In this document: piece after piece, positions 23,851-31,749 of the stretch | How positions within the stretch are numbered: the first letter of the stretch is position 1 | Layout of the letters: each line of letters opens with the position of its first letter | Assembly: GCA_022791495.1 (NCBI GenBank) | Contig: JAAVZE010000037.1 | Location: 1-60,035 of the forward strand | From: Eubacterium sp. | Lineage (GTDB): Bacteria; Bacillota; Clostridia; Lachnospirales; Lachnospiraceae | Direction: 5' to 3' | Length of the DNA stretch: 60,035 bases | Program-made: the position numbers and the translations under genes | Notes under the pieces: model-generated | The model's input: only the letters and a program-made list of their open reading frames with translations | Told to the model about the DNA's origin: nothing | Databases searched by the model: none

Positions 23851-24263
23851 AAGAAGGATTTATAATTGGAGTAGATCATGTTGGTGTTGCTGTTCCAGAA
23901 ATGCAGGAAGCCTTATCTTACTATCAGTCAGTCGGTTTTAAGATAAAGCAGTATCCAATGGTTGATGAAGACCGGGATATAAATGTATGTTTTATTCAAA
24001 ATGATACATTAGTGTTGGAATTGGTTTCGCCTGTATATGAAGGAAAAAAATCACCTATAGATACCTACCTGCATTCCAAGCAGGGTTATACAATTTATCA
24101 TATATGTTATTTGGTTTCAAATATACAGGCACAGATAGAATTTATGACAGACAATGGATATATAGAACTCCATAAAACAGCACCTTCGATTCCCATGGGA
24201 GGGCGGAAAGTGGCATATTTATATAACAAAGTTATGGGACTGGTTGAAATTGCAGAGCAATGA
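23847..24263 (+). CDS. VOC-superfamily (glyoxalase/epimerase-like) protein
   Basis: A 138-residue vicinal-oxygen-chelate protein with two beta-alpha-beta-beta-beta halves. Candidate metal ligands are the His in VDHVGVAV, the Glu in LVLELVSP, the His in IYHICYL and the Glu in GLVEIAE, the pattern of methylmalonyl-CoA epimerase. The ATG overlaps the previous stop as ATGA; an upstream in-frame start lies inside the AAC(3)-like gene and is unlikely. In this context it may epimerise or isomerise a branched acyl thioester, or open a strained intermediate. The substrate is unknown. Confidence 0.7.
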   Translation: MKEGFIIGVDHVGVAVPEMQEALSYYQSVGFKIKQYPMVDEDRDINVCFIQNDTLVLELVSPVYEGKKSPIDTYLHSKQGYTIYHICYLVSNIQAQIEFMTDNGYIELHKTAPSIPMGGRKVAYLYNKVMGLVEIAEQ

Positions 24264-24289
24264 AATGAATAGCAGCAGGAGGTCATTTT

Positions 24290-25555
24290 GTGTATCAATT
24301 AGCAGAAAAATTATTTCCCATCTGCCGCAGCATAACAGGGGACGGAGTCCGGCAGACACTTGATATATTAAAAGAAGAGTATGGGGATATACAGGTTTAT
24401 GAAGTGCCTTCCGGTACCCAGGTATTTGACTGGACAGTACCCAGGGAGTGGAATATCCGGGATGCTTATATCGAGGATTCCCAGGGAAAACGAATCATTG
24501 ATTTCAAAGAGAACAATCTTTATGTGATGGGGTATTCGCTGCCGATGGATCGTGTGATGTCCCTGGAAGAATTAAAAAAGATTATTTTCACCCAGCCGGA
24601 TCAGCCAGATGTAATACCTTATGTTACTTCATATTATCAGCAACGAAGCGGTTTCTGCATGAGTGAAAATCTTAAAAATTCCTTGCAGGAGGATACATAT
24701 CATTGTGTCATCGATAGTGAATTAAAAGAGGGAAGCCTGACATATGGAGAAATTATATTAAAGGGGGATACGGAAGAAGAAATATTATTATCCACCTATA
24801 TCTGTCATCCCTCTATGGCAAATAATGAGGTGTCAGGGCCGGTTGTGACGATAGAACTTGTGAAATGGCTTGCAGCGTTAAAACAACGAAGGTATACATA
24901 CCGAATCCTTTTTATACCAGAGACCATAGGATCGATCACATACCTTAGCCGAAACCTTGAAATCATGAAAAAGAATACGATAGCAGGGTTTGTCCTGTCC
25001 TGTTTAGGGGATGACCGCACATATTCTATCGTTGAGACAAAATATGGGGATACGTTGACAGACAGGTTGCTGAAGAATATTTTGCAATATCATTTTCCTG
25101 ACTATATTTGTTATGATTTTTTGCATCGTGGTTCGGATGAGCGGCAGTACAACGCTCCAGGAGTGGATTTGCCAGTATGTGGCGTCTGCCGTTCAAAATA
25201 CGAAGAATATCCAGAATACCATACTTCGGCAGATGATCTGTCACTGATTTCTGAAGAGGGGCTACAGGGAAGTGTCACTTTGATGAAAAAATGTATTATG
25301 GCACTGGAATACAATTACTTTTATAAGCTTAGCTGCTGTTGTGAACCCCAGCTGGGAAAGAGGGGATTATACCCTACATTGAGCCAGAAGGGAAAGTACA
25401 GTGATGCCGCTTTGATCATGCGGGATCTGGTGGCGTATGCCGATGGACGGATTGATCTGATCGAAATCAGTAATCGTATTCATACTCCAATCGACCGATT
25501 AATTCCTCTTATTGATAAATTGCTGGAGAATGGTTTATTTAATATTGTAAAATAG
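24290..25555 (+). CDS. DUF4910-type zinc aminopeptidase-like protein
   Basis: A 421-residue protein of the M28-like, DUF4910/DUF2172 group found in polysaccharide loci. Probable metal ligands are seen in CHPSMANNEVSG, PETIGS, GSDERQYNAPG and YHTSADDL, and a winged-helix domain closes the protein (VAYADGRIDLIEISNRI). The GTG start follows GGAGG. It probably cleaves an amide bond and so may trim an aminoacyl or peptide group on the glycan precursor, or remove a protecting group such as formyl-aminoacyl. A role as deacylase fits better than general proteolysis, because it has no signal peptide and would be cytosolic. Confidence 0.72.
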   Translation: MYQLAEKLFPICRSITGDGVRQTLDILKEEYGDIQVYEVPSGTQVFDWTVPREWNIRDAYIEDSQGKRIIDFKENNLYVMGYSLPMDRVMSLEELKKIIFTQPDQPDVIPYVTSYYQQRSGFCMSENLKNSLQEDTYHCVIDSELKEGSLTYGEIILKGDTEEEILLSTYICHPSMANNEVSGPVVTIELVKWLAALKQRRYTYRILFIPETIGSITYLSRNLEIMKKNTIAGFVLSCLGDDRTYSIVETKYGDTLTDRLLKNILQYHFPDYICYDFLHRGSDERQYNAPGVDLPVCGVCRSKYEEYPEYHTSADDLSLISEEGLQGSVTLMKKCIMALEYNYFYKLSCCCEPQLGKRGLYPTLSQKGKYSDAALIMRDLVAYADGRIDLIEISNRIHTPIDRLIPLIDKLLENGLFNIVK

Positions 25556-25584
25556 AAGATTTTTATCAGAAAGCGAGATATAGA

Positions 25585-26490
25585 ATGCCAGAATTATGCC
25601 TGGGTACTGTTCAGTTTGGAATGAAATACGGTATCAATAACCAGATCGGCAGACAGCCAACCAGAGATGAAAGTTTCCAGATGCTGGATTATGCCTTAGA
25701 TCATGGGATTGATACGATTGATACAGCATGTGCTTATGGTGAAGCGGAAGAAATAATTGGGGCTTATGTGAAAGCTTGTGAAAAAAAGCATAATATAAAA
25801 ATTATTTCAAAGCTGCGCCCCAATGTGATCAATAATAAAGGAAAGTCTGTAAAAAAGATCATAGTGGAGGAATGTAAGAATTCATTACGCCGTCTTTCGG
25901 TGGAACAACTTGATGGTTATCTTCTGCATACTCCGGAGTATGTATATCAGGATGAGATCCTGGTGGCGCTTGCAGGGTTGAAAAAGGAAGGGTATGTCAG
26001 GAATATTGGTGTTTCTATTTATGATTTAAAAGAAGGTTATGCAGCAATCGATACAGGGATGGTTGATTACATTCAGTTACCTTATAGTCTACTGGATCAG
26101 AGAGGAATAAAAGAAGGATTTATCAGTGAGGCAAAGAGCGCAGGTATAAAAATTTTTACGAGAAGTGCATTTTTACAGGGATTATTTATGATGGATCATA
26201 ATTTCATTCCCGAGCATTTACAGAAAGCAGTTCCTTATCTGGAAAAGATTGAAAAAATTTTGGAACATTATGGTGCCGATAAGGTTTCTGCTATTCTGCA
26301 GTTTGTAAAACAAGAGAAGCAGATTGATTATTTAGTGTTTGGAGTAGAAACAAGAGAACAATTAAAAGAGGATATCCGGAAAGCAGATCAGTCAGATGTC
26401 CCAGTGGAGTGCCTGCAGCAGTTGAAGAAGGAAATAAATAATGTCACCCAGGCTATTATATTTCCTAGTTTGTGGGCAAAAAAAGAATAA
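25585..26490 (+). CDS. Aldo/keto reductase
   Basis: A 301-residue AKR of the kind common in surface-sugar loci. It starts LCLGTVQFGMKYG. The catalytic tetrad can be placed as Asp and Tyr in IDTACAYGEAE, Lys in ISKLRP and His in LLHTPE. It would reduce a keto sugar or aldehyde with NADPH in the cytosol. It lies between the peptidase-like gene and a methyltransferase. In related loci such a gene is often next to an SpsF-like cytidylyltransferase, as it nearly is here (28442). It might also reduce an aldehyde made by the LuxC-type enzyme. Confidence 0.8.
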   Translation: MPELCLGTVQFGMKYGINNQIGRQPTRDESFQMLDYALDHGIDTIDTACAYGEAEEIIGAYVKACEKKHNIKIISKLRPNVINNKGKSVKKIIVEECKNSLRRLSVEQLDGYLLHTPEYVYQDEILVALAGLKKEGYVRNIGVSIYDLKEGYAAIDTGMVDYIQLPYSLLDQRGIKEGFISEAKSAGIKIFTRSAFLQGLFMMDHNFIPEHLQKAVPYLEKIEKILEHYGADKVSAILQFVKQEKQIDYLVFGVETREQLKEDIRKADQSDVPVECLQQLKKEINNVTQAIIFPSLWAKKE

Positions 26491-26519
26491 TAGATTAAAA
26501 CTGAAAGGAAGAGGTGATT

Positions 26520-27197
26520 ATGGATCAAAAAAGTGTTTTTCTTAATGGCGAGGCAGATGCATTTTTTCAGAGAAATAAAAATCAAATGGAGGAAAATAAG
26601 GGGATATATCCATGGGTAGAACTTTTGTCGGACTATATAGAGCGAACACAATTATTTGAGAAAGGAGGGGAGCTGCTTGAGATCGGAGCCTGCTATGGAA
26701 GAAACCTAAAACATTTTAAAGATAAGTTTGGCTTAACCTGTTATGGAATAGAACCCTCTAAAGAAGCGGTCAACTATGGAAATGAAATATATAATGGTGA
26801 AATCAGTTTGCAACATGGAACTTCTGATGTGTTACCCTATGGAGATGAAAAATTTGATATTGTTATACTGGGATTTTGTATGTTTTTTGTTGATCGGAAA
26901 GATTTGATGAAATCAGTGTCAGAAGCAGACAGGGTGTTAAAGGAAAATGGTTATTTAGTAATTACAGACTTTGATACCAAGATGGCATTTAAAAGAGAGA
27001 ATATTTATAATCCAGAAGTGTGGACCTACAAAATGCAGTATTCCCATTTGTTTTTGTCGAATCCGCAGTATTTTCTGGTTGAAAAAAGAAATTATTCCAT
27101 GGGAAATGGGCTGTTTTGTGAAGATATACAGGAAAGGATGACACTTGATATAATTTATAAGGACAGCATAGATAATGCATATATCAAAGGATATTGA
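26520..27197 (+). CDS. SAM-dependent methyltransferase (class I)
   Basis: A 225-residue class I methyltransferase. Motif I is LLEIGACYGRN at about residues 53-63, the acidic end of strand 2 is in GIEPS, and FDIVILGFCMFFVDRK covers motif III. The N-terminus resembles glycan-associated methyltransferases (FLNGEADAFFQRNK). The ATG at 26520 is preferred over a GTG six bases earlier, because the AAGGAAG site is better spaced. It may O- or N-methylate the sugar or its acyl group. It ends 33 bases before the aminotransferase start. Confidence 0.8.
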   Translation: MDQKSVFLNGEADAFFQRNKNQMEENKGIYPWVELLSDYIERTQLFEKGGELLEIGACYGRNLKHFKDKFGLTCYGIEPSKEAVNYGNEIYNGEISLQHGTSDVLPYGDEKFDIVILGFCMFFVDRKDLMKSVSEADRVLKENGYLVITDFDTKMAFKRENIYNPEVWTYKMQYSHLFLSNPQYFLVEKRNYSMGNGLFCEDIQERMTLDIIYKDSIDNAYIKGY

Positions 27198-27229
27198 TAG
27201 GTTGTCCAAGGTCAGCAGGTGATAGAAAA

Positions 27230-28435
27230 ATGAAAACAATGCAGAGGGTCGGGGAAAAAGAAAAGAATTATATTATGGAAGTGTTGGAAGGACAATTTTC
27301 ATCTTCCAATACGTATCAGATGGTAACGAAATTAGAAAAAGAGTTTGCCAGGAGGTTTCATTCCAGGCATGCGGTGGGAATGGTAAATGGGACGGCAACA
27401 TTACATATGGCGCTGGAAGCGGCAGGAGTGGGTCCGGGAGATGAAGTGATTTGTCCGCCGCTTACCATGAGCAGTACTTCCATTGCGGTGCTGCAGGCAA
27501 ATGCTGTTCCGGTATTTGCAGATGTGGATCGGGATACTTTTCTGATTACGGCCGAAACGATCAAAGAAGTAATGACAGAGAAGACAAAAGCGATCATTAC
27601 GGTTTCCCTTTATGGTCTGGCACCACAGATGAAGGAGATCATGCAGCTTGCCGAGCAGCATCACCTAATTGTCATAGAAGATAATGCTGAATGTTATGGT
27701 GCTTATCAGGATAGCAGGCTGGTAGGAACTTTTGGACATATGGCTTCTTATAGTTTTCAGAGTTCCAAACATCTTACCGCGGGTGAGGGCGGCATTGTTA
27801 TTACAGATGATGATGAGCTGGCGGATAAGTTAAGGCGGTATTCCGGCCTGGGATATGCGGGGATCAGCAGTTCACAGGGACGCATCACAAAAGATGATAT
27901 ACAGAGCCCAGAATACGAAAGGCATGTGATTCTGGGGTGGAATTACCGGATGTCAGATCTGTGTGCGGCGGTTGCGCTGGGGCAGGTGGAGCGCATGGAT
28001 GAACTGGTAGAAGCCAGAATCTGTGCAGCCGGATATTTTGAAGAGGCAGTAAAAGGGTGCGAATGGCTGCGGCCCCAGGTAGTAAGGGAAGGAAATACCC
28101 ACTCCTATTGGACCTATGTCGCTGTCCTGGATACGGACAGGCTGGACTGGCATGAGTTTAGAAGTAAATTCTCCGAACTGGGTGGTGATGGGATCTATGC
28201 GGCTTGGAAACTGGCTTACCAGGAACCGATGTTTCGCGATAAAGCGTTTCTGAACAGGGAGAAACTTGGCATTTATGATAACTATGATTATAAGAAAACC
28301 GTATGTAAAAATGCAGAATATCTTCAGCCAAGGCTGCTTCAGTTTAAAACAAACTATTATAGTGAAGCGTGTGCAAAGAAACAGGCGGATATTTTGAAAC
28401 AGACGATAACCTATTTTGATGAAAGGCAGGTGTAG
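27230..28435 (+). CDS. DegT/DnrJ/EryC1-family PLP sugar aminotransferase
   Basis: A 401-residue aminotransferase of the ArnB/PseC/SpsC family. Lys180 in SFQSSKHL is the PLP-binding residue and GEGG follows; Asp151 in IEDNAECYGA contacts the pyridine nitrogen. The family aminates a 4-keto (or 3-keto) nucleotide sugar using glutamate. With PseB upstream it would give the 4-amino sugar of a pseudaminic acid-like route. The ATG at 27230 follows CAGGTGAT; an upstream start at 27194 has no support. The cofactor helix has EDNAE in place of the more usual EDAAQ, so it may be a divergent subgroup. Confidence 0.83.
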   Translation: MKTMQRVGEKEKNYIMEVLEGQFSSSNTYQMVTKLEKEFARRFHSRHAVGMVNGTATLHMALEAAGVGPGDEVICPPLTMSSTSIAVLQANAVPVFADVDRDTFLITAETIKEVMTEKTKAIITVSLYGLAPQMKEIMQLAEQHHLIVIEDNAECYGAYQDSRLVGTFGHMASYSFQSSKHLTAGEGGIVITDDDELADKLRRYSGLGYAGISSSQGRITKDDIQSPEYERHVILGWNYRMSDLCAAVALGQVERMDELVEARICAAGYFEEAVKGCEWLRPQVVREGNTHSYWTYVAVLDTDRLDWHEFRSKFSELGGDGIYAAWKLAYQEPMFRDKAFLNREKLGIYDNYDYKKTVCKNAEYLQPRLLQFKTNYYSEACAKKQADILKQTITYFDERQV

Positions 28436-28441
28436 GGACCA

Positions 28442-29203
28442 GTGAAATTTTTAGCAATCATTCAGGCGAGATGTGGTTCTTCCAGGCTGCCTTCCAAAGT
28501 GTTAAAGGATTTGTGTGGCAAAACGGCATTAGAACGTGTGATCGAGAGGGCGGCGCAAAGCAGATATGTGGATGAAGTGATGGTGGCCACCACACTGAAT
28601 CCGGAGGATGTTCCCATTGTGAATCTGGTATCCGGGTTGGGAATGAGAGTATTTGCTGGAAGTTCCACAGATGTTTTGGACCGTTATTATCAGGCGGCAA
28701 AGATAATACAGCCGGAGTACGTGATCCGGATCACGGCGGACTGTCCGGTGTTTGATGCCTGGATATTGGATGATGCGATAGAAAAATTAAAGCCGGATAC
28801 TGATTATATGGCAGCGGTTTCTGAGACACTGGCAGATGGTCTCGATCTGGAGATCATGCGCTTTCCGGTTTTAGAGCGGGCCTGGGAGGAGGCACGTCTT
28901 GCCTCCGAACGCGAGCATGTAACCATGTATATAAAAAACAATCCTGAATCCTTTCAGATTCAAAATTATGAAAGCACATTGGGAAATCTACATGATGAAC
29001 GCTGGACGATCGATGAACCAGAAGATTATGAGTTTATAAAGAAGATCTATGAACATTTTTATTCGGTGCAGCAACAAGATTTTCACTCAAAGGATATTTT
29101 GCAATATCTGGAGGCACATCCAGAGATCAGGCAGATCAATCAGGGATTTATCCGAAACGAAGGATTACTCATTTCTTTGAAAAATGATAAGGTAGTAAGG
29201 TGA
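28442..29203 (+). CDS. SpsF/NeuA-like cytidylyltransferase
   Basis: A 253-residue nucleotidyltransferase of the SpsF type. IIQARCGSSRLPSKVL is the CTP-binding loop, with RITADCPVFDAW as the metal-binding strand and ERWTIDEPEDY near the end. It would activate the nonulosonic acid as its CMP form for transfer. The GTG start lies 6 bases after the aminotransferase stop. The GSSRLP form is the spore-coat SpsF subgroup rather than classical NeuA or PseF (GSKRIP), which agrees with the SpsE-like NeuB two genes further on. Confidence 0.82.
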   Translation: MKFLAIIQARCGSSRLPSKVLKDLCGKTALERVIERAAQSRYVDEVMVATTLNPEDVPIVNLVSGLGMRVFAGSSTDVLDRYYQAAKIIQPEYVIRITADCPVFDAWILDDAIEKLKPDTDYMAAVSETLADGLDLEIMRFPVLERAWEEARLASEREHVTMYIKNNPESFQIQNYESTLGNLHDERWTIDEPEDYEFIKKIYEHFYSVQQQDFHSKDILQYLEAHPEIRQINQGFIRNEGLLISLKNDKVVR

Positions 29204-29208
29204 TCAGG

Positions 29209-30126
29209 ATGAATCGAATTTATATAACCGGAATAGCCGGTATGTTAGGTGCCAATATAGCATATTTACTGAAAGACCAGTGTGAAATCTTTGGGGTGGA
29301 TAAGGTTCTGTTTCGAGCAGATAAAATAAAATGTGAGCACTTTGATCTTTTGGATTATAATAAATTAAAGGAAAGTATATTGCGGGCTGCCCCTGATGTT
29401 TTGATCCATACAGCAGCACTCGTAAATGTAGATCTCTGTGAGGAAGAGCAGGATCTTGCGTATCAACTGAATACGGAACTCACCGTTTTTTTGGCAAAAA
29501 TATGTGATGAAATCTCATGTAAAATGGTTTACATTTCAACGGATGCCGTGTTTGACGGAAAGGATCAAAGGCTGTACAGAGAAGAGGATATCACCCATCC
29601 GGTGAATCATTATGGCAAAACCAAATGGATGGGGGAAGAAGAGGTACTGAAAAGAAATCATCTGGTTGTGAGAACCAATATATACGGTTTTAATGTACAG
29701 AATAAATATAGCTTTGGAGAATGGATTTATCAGTCCCTGCAGCGAGGAGAAATTCTTCATATGTTTACCGATATTGATTTTTCTCCAATTTTAGTAAATA
29801 ATCTGACAGAAGTGATCGTAAAACTGTTAGAAGAGGATAGGCAGGGAATTTATCATGTCTGTGCCAGCGGCTGTATTTCCAAATATGATTTTGGAACATA
29901 CATGCAATCTATATTTTCTTTAAAAGAGGGACGGATTGAAAAGTCTCAAAGTGATCATTTTCCGTTTAAGGCGAGACGATCAAAGCATATGGGAATGAGT
30001 AACAAAAAGGCAAGGGAAACATTGGGGATTTCTATTCCTTCACCAGAAGAAAGTATAGAAAGATTTTATCAGCTATTTTGTGATGGATATCATGAAAAAT
30101 TAAAAAATTGGGGGAGGACGTCATGA
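29209..30126 (+). CDS. RmlD-like NAD(P)-dependent sugar reductase/epimerase
   Basis: A 305-residue extended SDR. TGIAGMLGANIAYLL binds the cofactor, YISTDAVFDG is the RmlD/StrL-type strand, and HYGKTKW supplies Tyr and Lys. The family reduces 4-keto nucleotide sugars. The ATG at 29209 is preferred over a GTG at 29200 on ribosome-site spacing. It overlaps the NeuB-like gene downstream by four bases. It might reduce the sugar before condensation, or reduce a keto-nonulosonic acid afterwards. Confidence 0.8.
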   Translation: MNRIYITGIAGMLGANIAYLLKDQCEIFGVDKVLFRADKIKCEHFDLLDYNKLKESILRAAPDVLIHTAALVNVDLCEEEQDLAYQLNTELTVFLAKICDEISCKMVYISTDAVFDGKDQRLYREEDITHPVNHYGKTKWMGEEEVLKRNHLVVRTNIYGFNVQNKYSFGEWIYQSLQRGEILHMFTDIDFSPILVNNLTEVIVKLLEEDRQGIYHVCASGCISKYDFGTYMQSIFSLKEGRIEKSQSDHFPFKARRSKHMGMSNKKARETLGISIPSPEESIERFYQLFCDGYHEKLKNWGRTS

Positions 30127-31193
30127 AAATAGGAGACAGGGAGATAACTAAAAATGGAAGGCCCTATTTTATCGCAGATATTGCGGCAAATCATGATGGA
30201 GATCTGAAACGGGCAGTTTATTTGATCGAACTGGCCAAAGAAGCAGGCGCGGATGTGGCAAAGTTTCAGAATTTCAAAGCCCAGACCATCGTAAGCAGGA
30301 ATGGTTTTGATTCCATGGCACAAATATCCCATCAGGCGAACTGGAAGAAATCGGTCTATGAAGTTTATGAGGATGCCAGTTTGGAAGATGAATGGACGCC
30401 CCTTCTAAAAGAAAAGTGCGATGAAGTGGGAATTGAATATATGACAAGTCCCTATGATTTTGCCTCTGTGGATCACGCTGCTCCCTATGTAAATGCGTAC
30501 AAGATTGGTTCGGGAGATATCACATGGACTGAGATGTTAGCTTATATAGCTGGGAAAAATAAGCCGGTGCTGCTGGCTACGGGTGCTTCTGATCTAAGAG
30601 ATGTCGACCGGGCCATGGGTGAATTGGTTCAATACACAAAAGATATTGTATTGATGCAGTGCAATACCAATTATACGGCATGCAGGGAGAATTTTTCATC
30701 TATCAACCTGAATGTTTTGAAAACGTATGCAGAGCGGTATCCGGACTGTGTGCTGGGACTTTCGGATCATACCTATGGTCATACAACGGTTCTGGGTGCT
30801 TTGGCATTAGGTGCCCGTGTGTTTGAGAAACATTTTACGGATGACAATGACCGGGAAGGACCAGACCATAAGTTTGCCATGAATCCGAAATCATGGAGAG
30901 AAATGGTGGATGCTTCGATGGAATTATATGAGGCATTGGGAGATGGCATAAAAAAGGTTGAGAAAAATGAACAGGATTCTGTTATTGTTCAGCAGCGTGC
31001 AGTTTATCTGGTCAGGGATTTAAAGGCGGGAGAATGCATCACGAAGGAGGATGTTTTTCCGCTTCGTCCCCTGAAGAAGGATTGTGTCTATCCATTTGAT
31101 CTGGATAAGGTGATCGGAAAGCGTTTGAAACGTGATGTGAAAGCGGACGAATGTCTGACATGGGAGGTTTTAGAAGATGATCAGCGGAAATAA
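30123..31193 (+). CDS. NeuB-family synthase (copy 2, SpsE-like subtype)
   Basis: A 356-residue member of the sialic-acid synthase family with ADIAANHDGD, AKFQNFKAQTIVS, LGLSDHTYG and FEKHFTDDN. The C-terminal SAF domain lacks the RPGxGI loop of copy 1 and instead reads LRPLKKDCVYP, then VIGKRL, a form I associate with SpsE-like proteins. GGGGAGG lies 6 bases before the ATG at 30123, which overlaps the previous stop (ATGA). It would condense phosphoenolpyruvate with a sugar or related aldehyde. The two synthases probably have different acceptors. Confidence 0.85.
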   Translation: MKIGDREITKNGRPYFIADIAANHDGDLKRAVYLIELAKEAGADVAKFQNFKAQTIVSRNGFDSMAQISHQANWKKSVYEVYEDASLEDEWTPLLKEKCDEVGIEYMTSPYDFASVDHAAPYVNAYKIGSGDITWTEMLAYIAGKNKPVLLATGASDLRDVDRAMGELVQYTKDIVLMQCNTNYTACRENFSSINLNVLKTYAERYPDCVLGLSDHTYGHTTVLGALALGARVFEKHFTDDNDREGPDHKFAMNPKSWREMVDASMELYEALGDGIKKVEKNEQDSVIVQQRAVYLVRDLKAGECITKEDVFPLRPLKKDCVYPFDLDKVIGKRLKRDVKADECLTWEVLEDDQRK

Positions 31194-31713
31194 GGTATAT
31201 TTGACGTCGATCGAGGCGGGGGACCTGGAACAACTTCGTTATTGGCGGAATCTTCCAGAGTTTAGAAAGCATTTTCGGGAGTACCGGGAAATAAGTTCCA
31301 GTATGCAGCAAAGATGGTTCGAGGGTGTTGTAAATGGAGATCCTTCAACGATTATGTTCGCGATACGCATGGTGGATACGGATGAATTGGTGGGATGCTG
31401 TGGCTTGTGTTATATCAACTGGGTTCACCGGCATTCGGATTTATCTCTTTATATCGGAAAAAATAAAGCTTACATTGATGACGAAGGGATTGCAGAAGAA
31501 AGCTGCAGATTACTTTTTAATTATGGATTTCATGAATTGGGATTAAATAAAATCTGGACAGAAATTTATGAATTTGACAGTAAGAAATATGATTTGTATA
31601 AAAAGTTTGGGTTTCATGAGGATGGTTTTTTGAGAAAACAGTATTTTTATGAAGGAAAGTGGTGGGGATCATACATCCTTTCGCTGCTTGGGGAAGAATA
31701 CGATCACAATTGA
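31177..31713 (+). CDS. PseH/RimJ-like GNAT acetyltransferase
   Basis: A 178-residue single-domain GNAT. YLTSIEAGDLEQLRYWRN at the start resembles PseH and SpsD-type sugar acetyltransferases. GIAEESCRLLFNYGFHELG covers the acetyl-CoA loop and helix, and YKKFGFHEDGFLRKQYFYEGKWW is the usual ending. In pseudaminic acid synthesis PseH acetylates the 4-amino group of the UDP-sugar. It overlaps the NeuB copy 2 gene by 17 bases, so the two are translated together. Confidence 0.8.
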   Translation: MISGNKVYLTSIEAGDLEQLRYWRNLPEFRKHFREYREISSSMQQRWFEGVVNGDPSTIMFAIRMVDTDELVGCCGLCYINWVHRHSDLSLYIGKNKAYIDDEGIAEESCRLLFNYGFHELGLNKIWTEIYEFDSKKYDLYKKFGFHEDGFLRKQYFYEGKWWGSYILSLLGEEYDHN

Positions 31714-31749
31714 TCCCATATTAGTATTGATGAAAAGAGGAGAGAAAAG

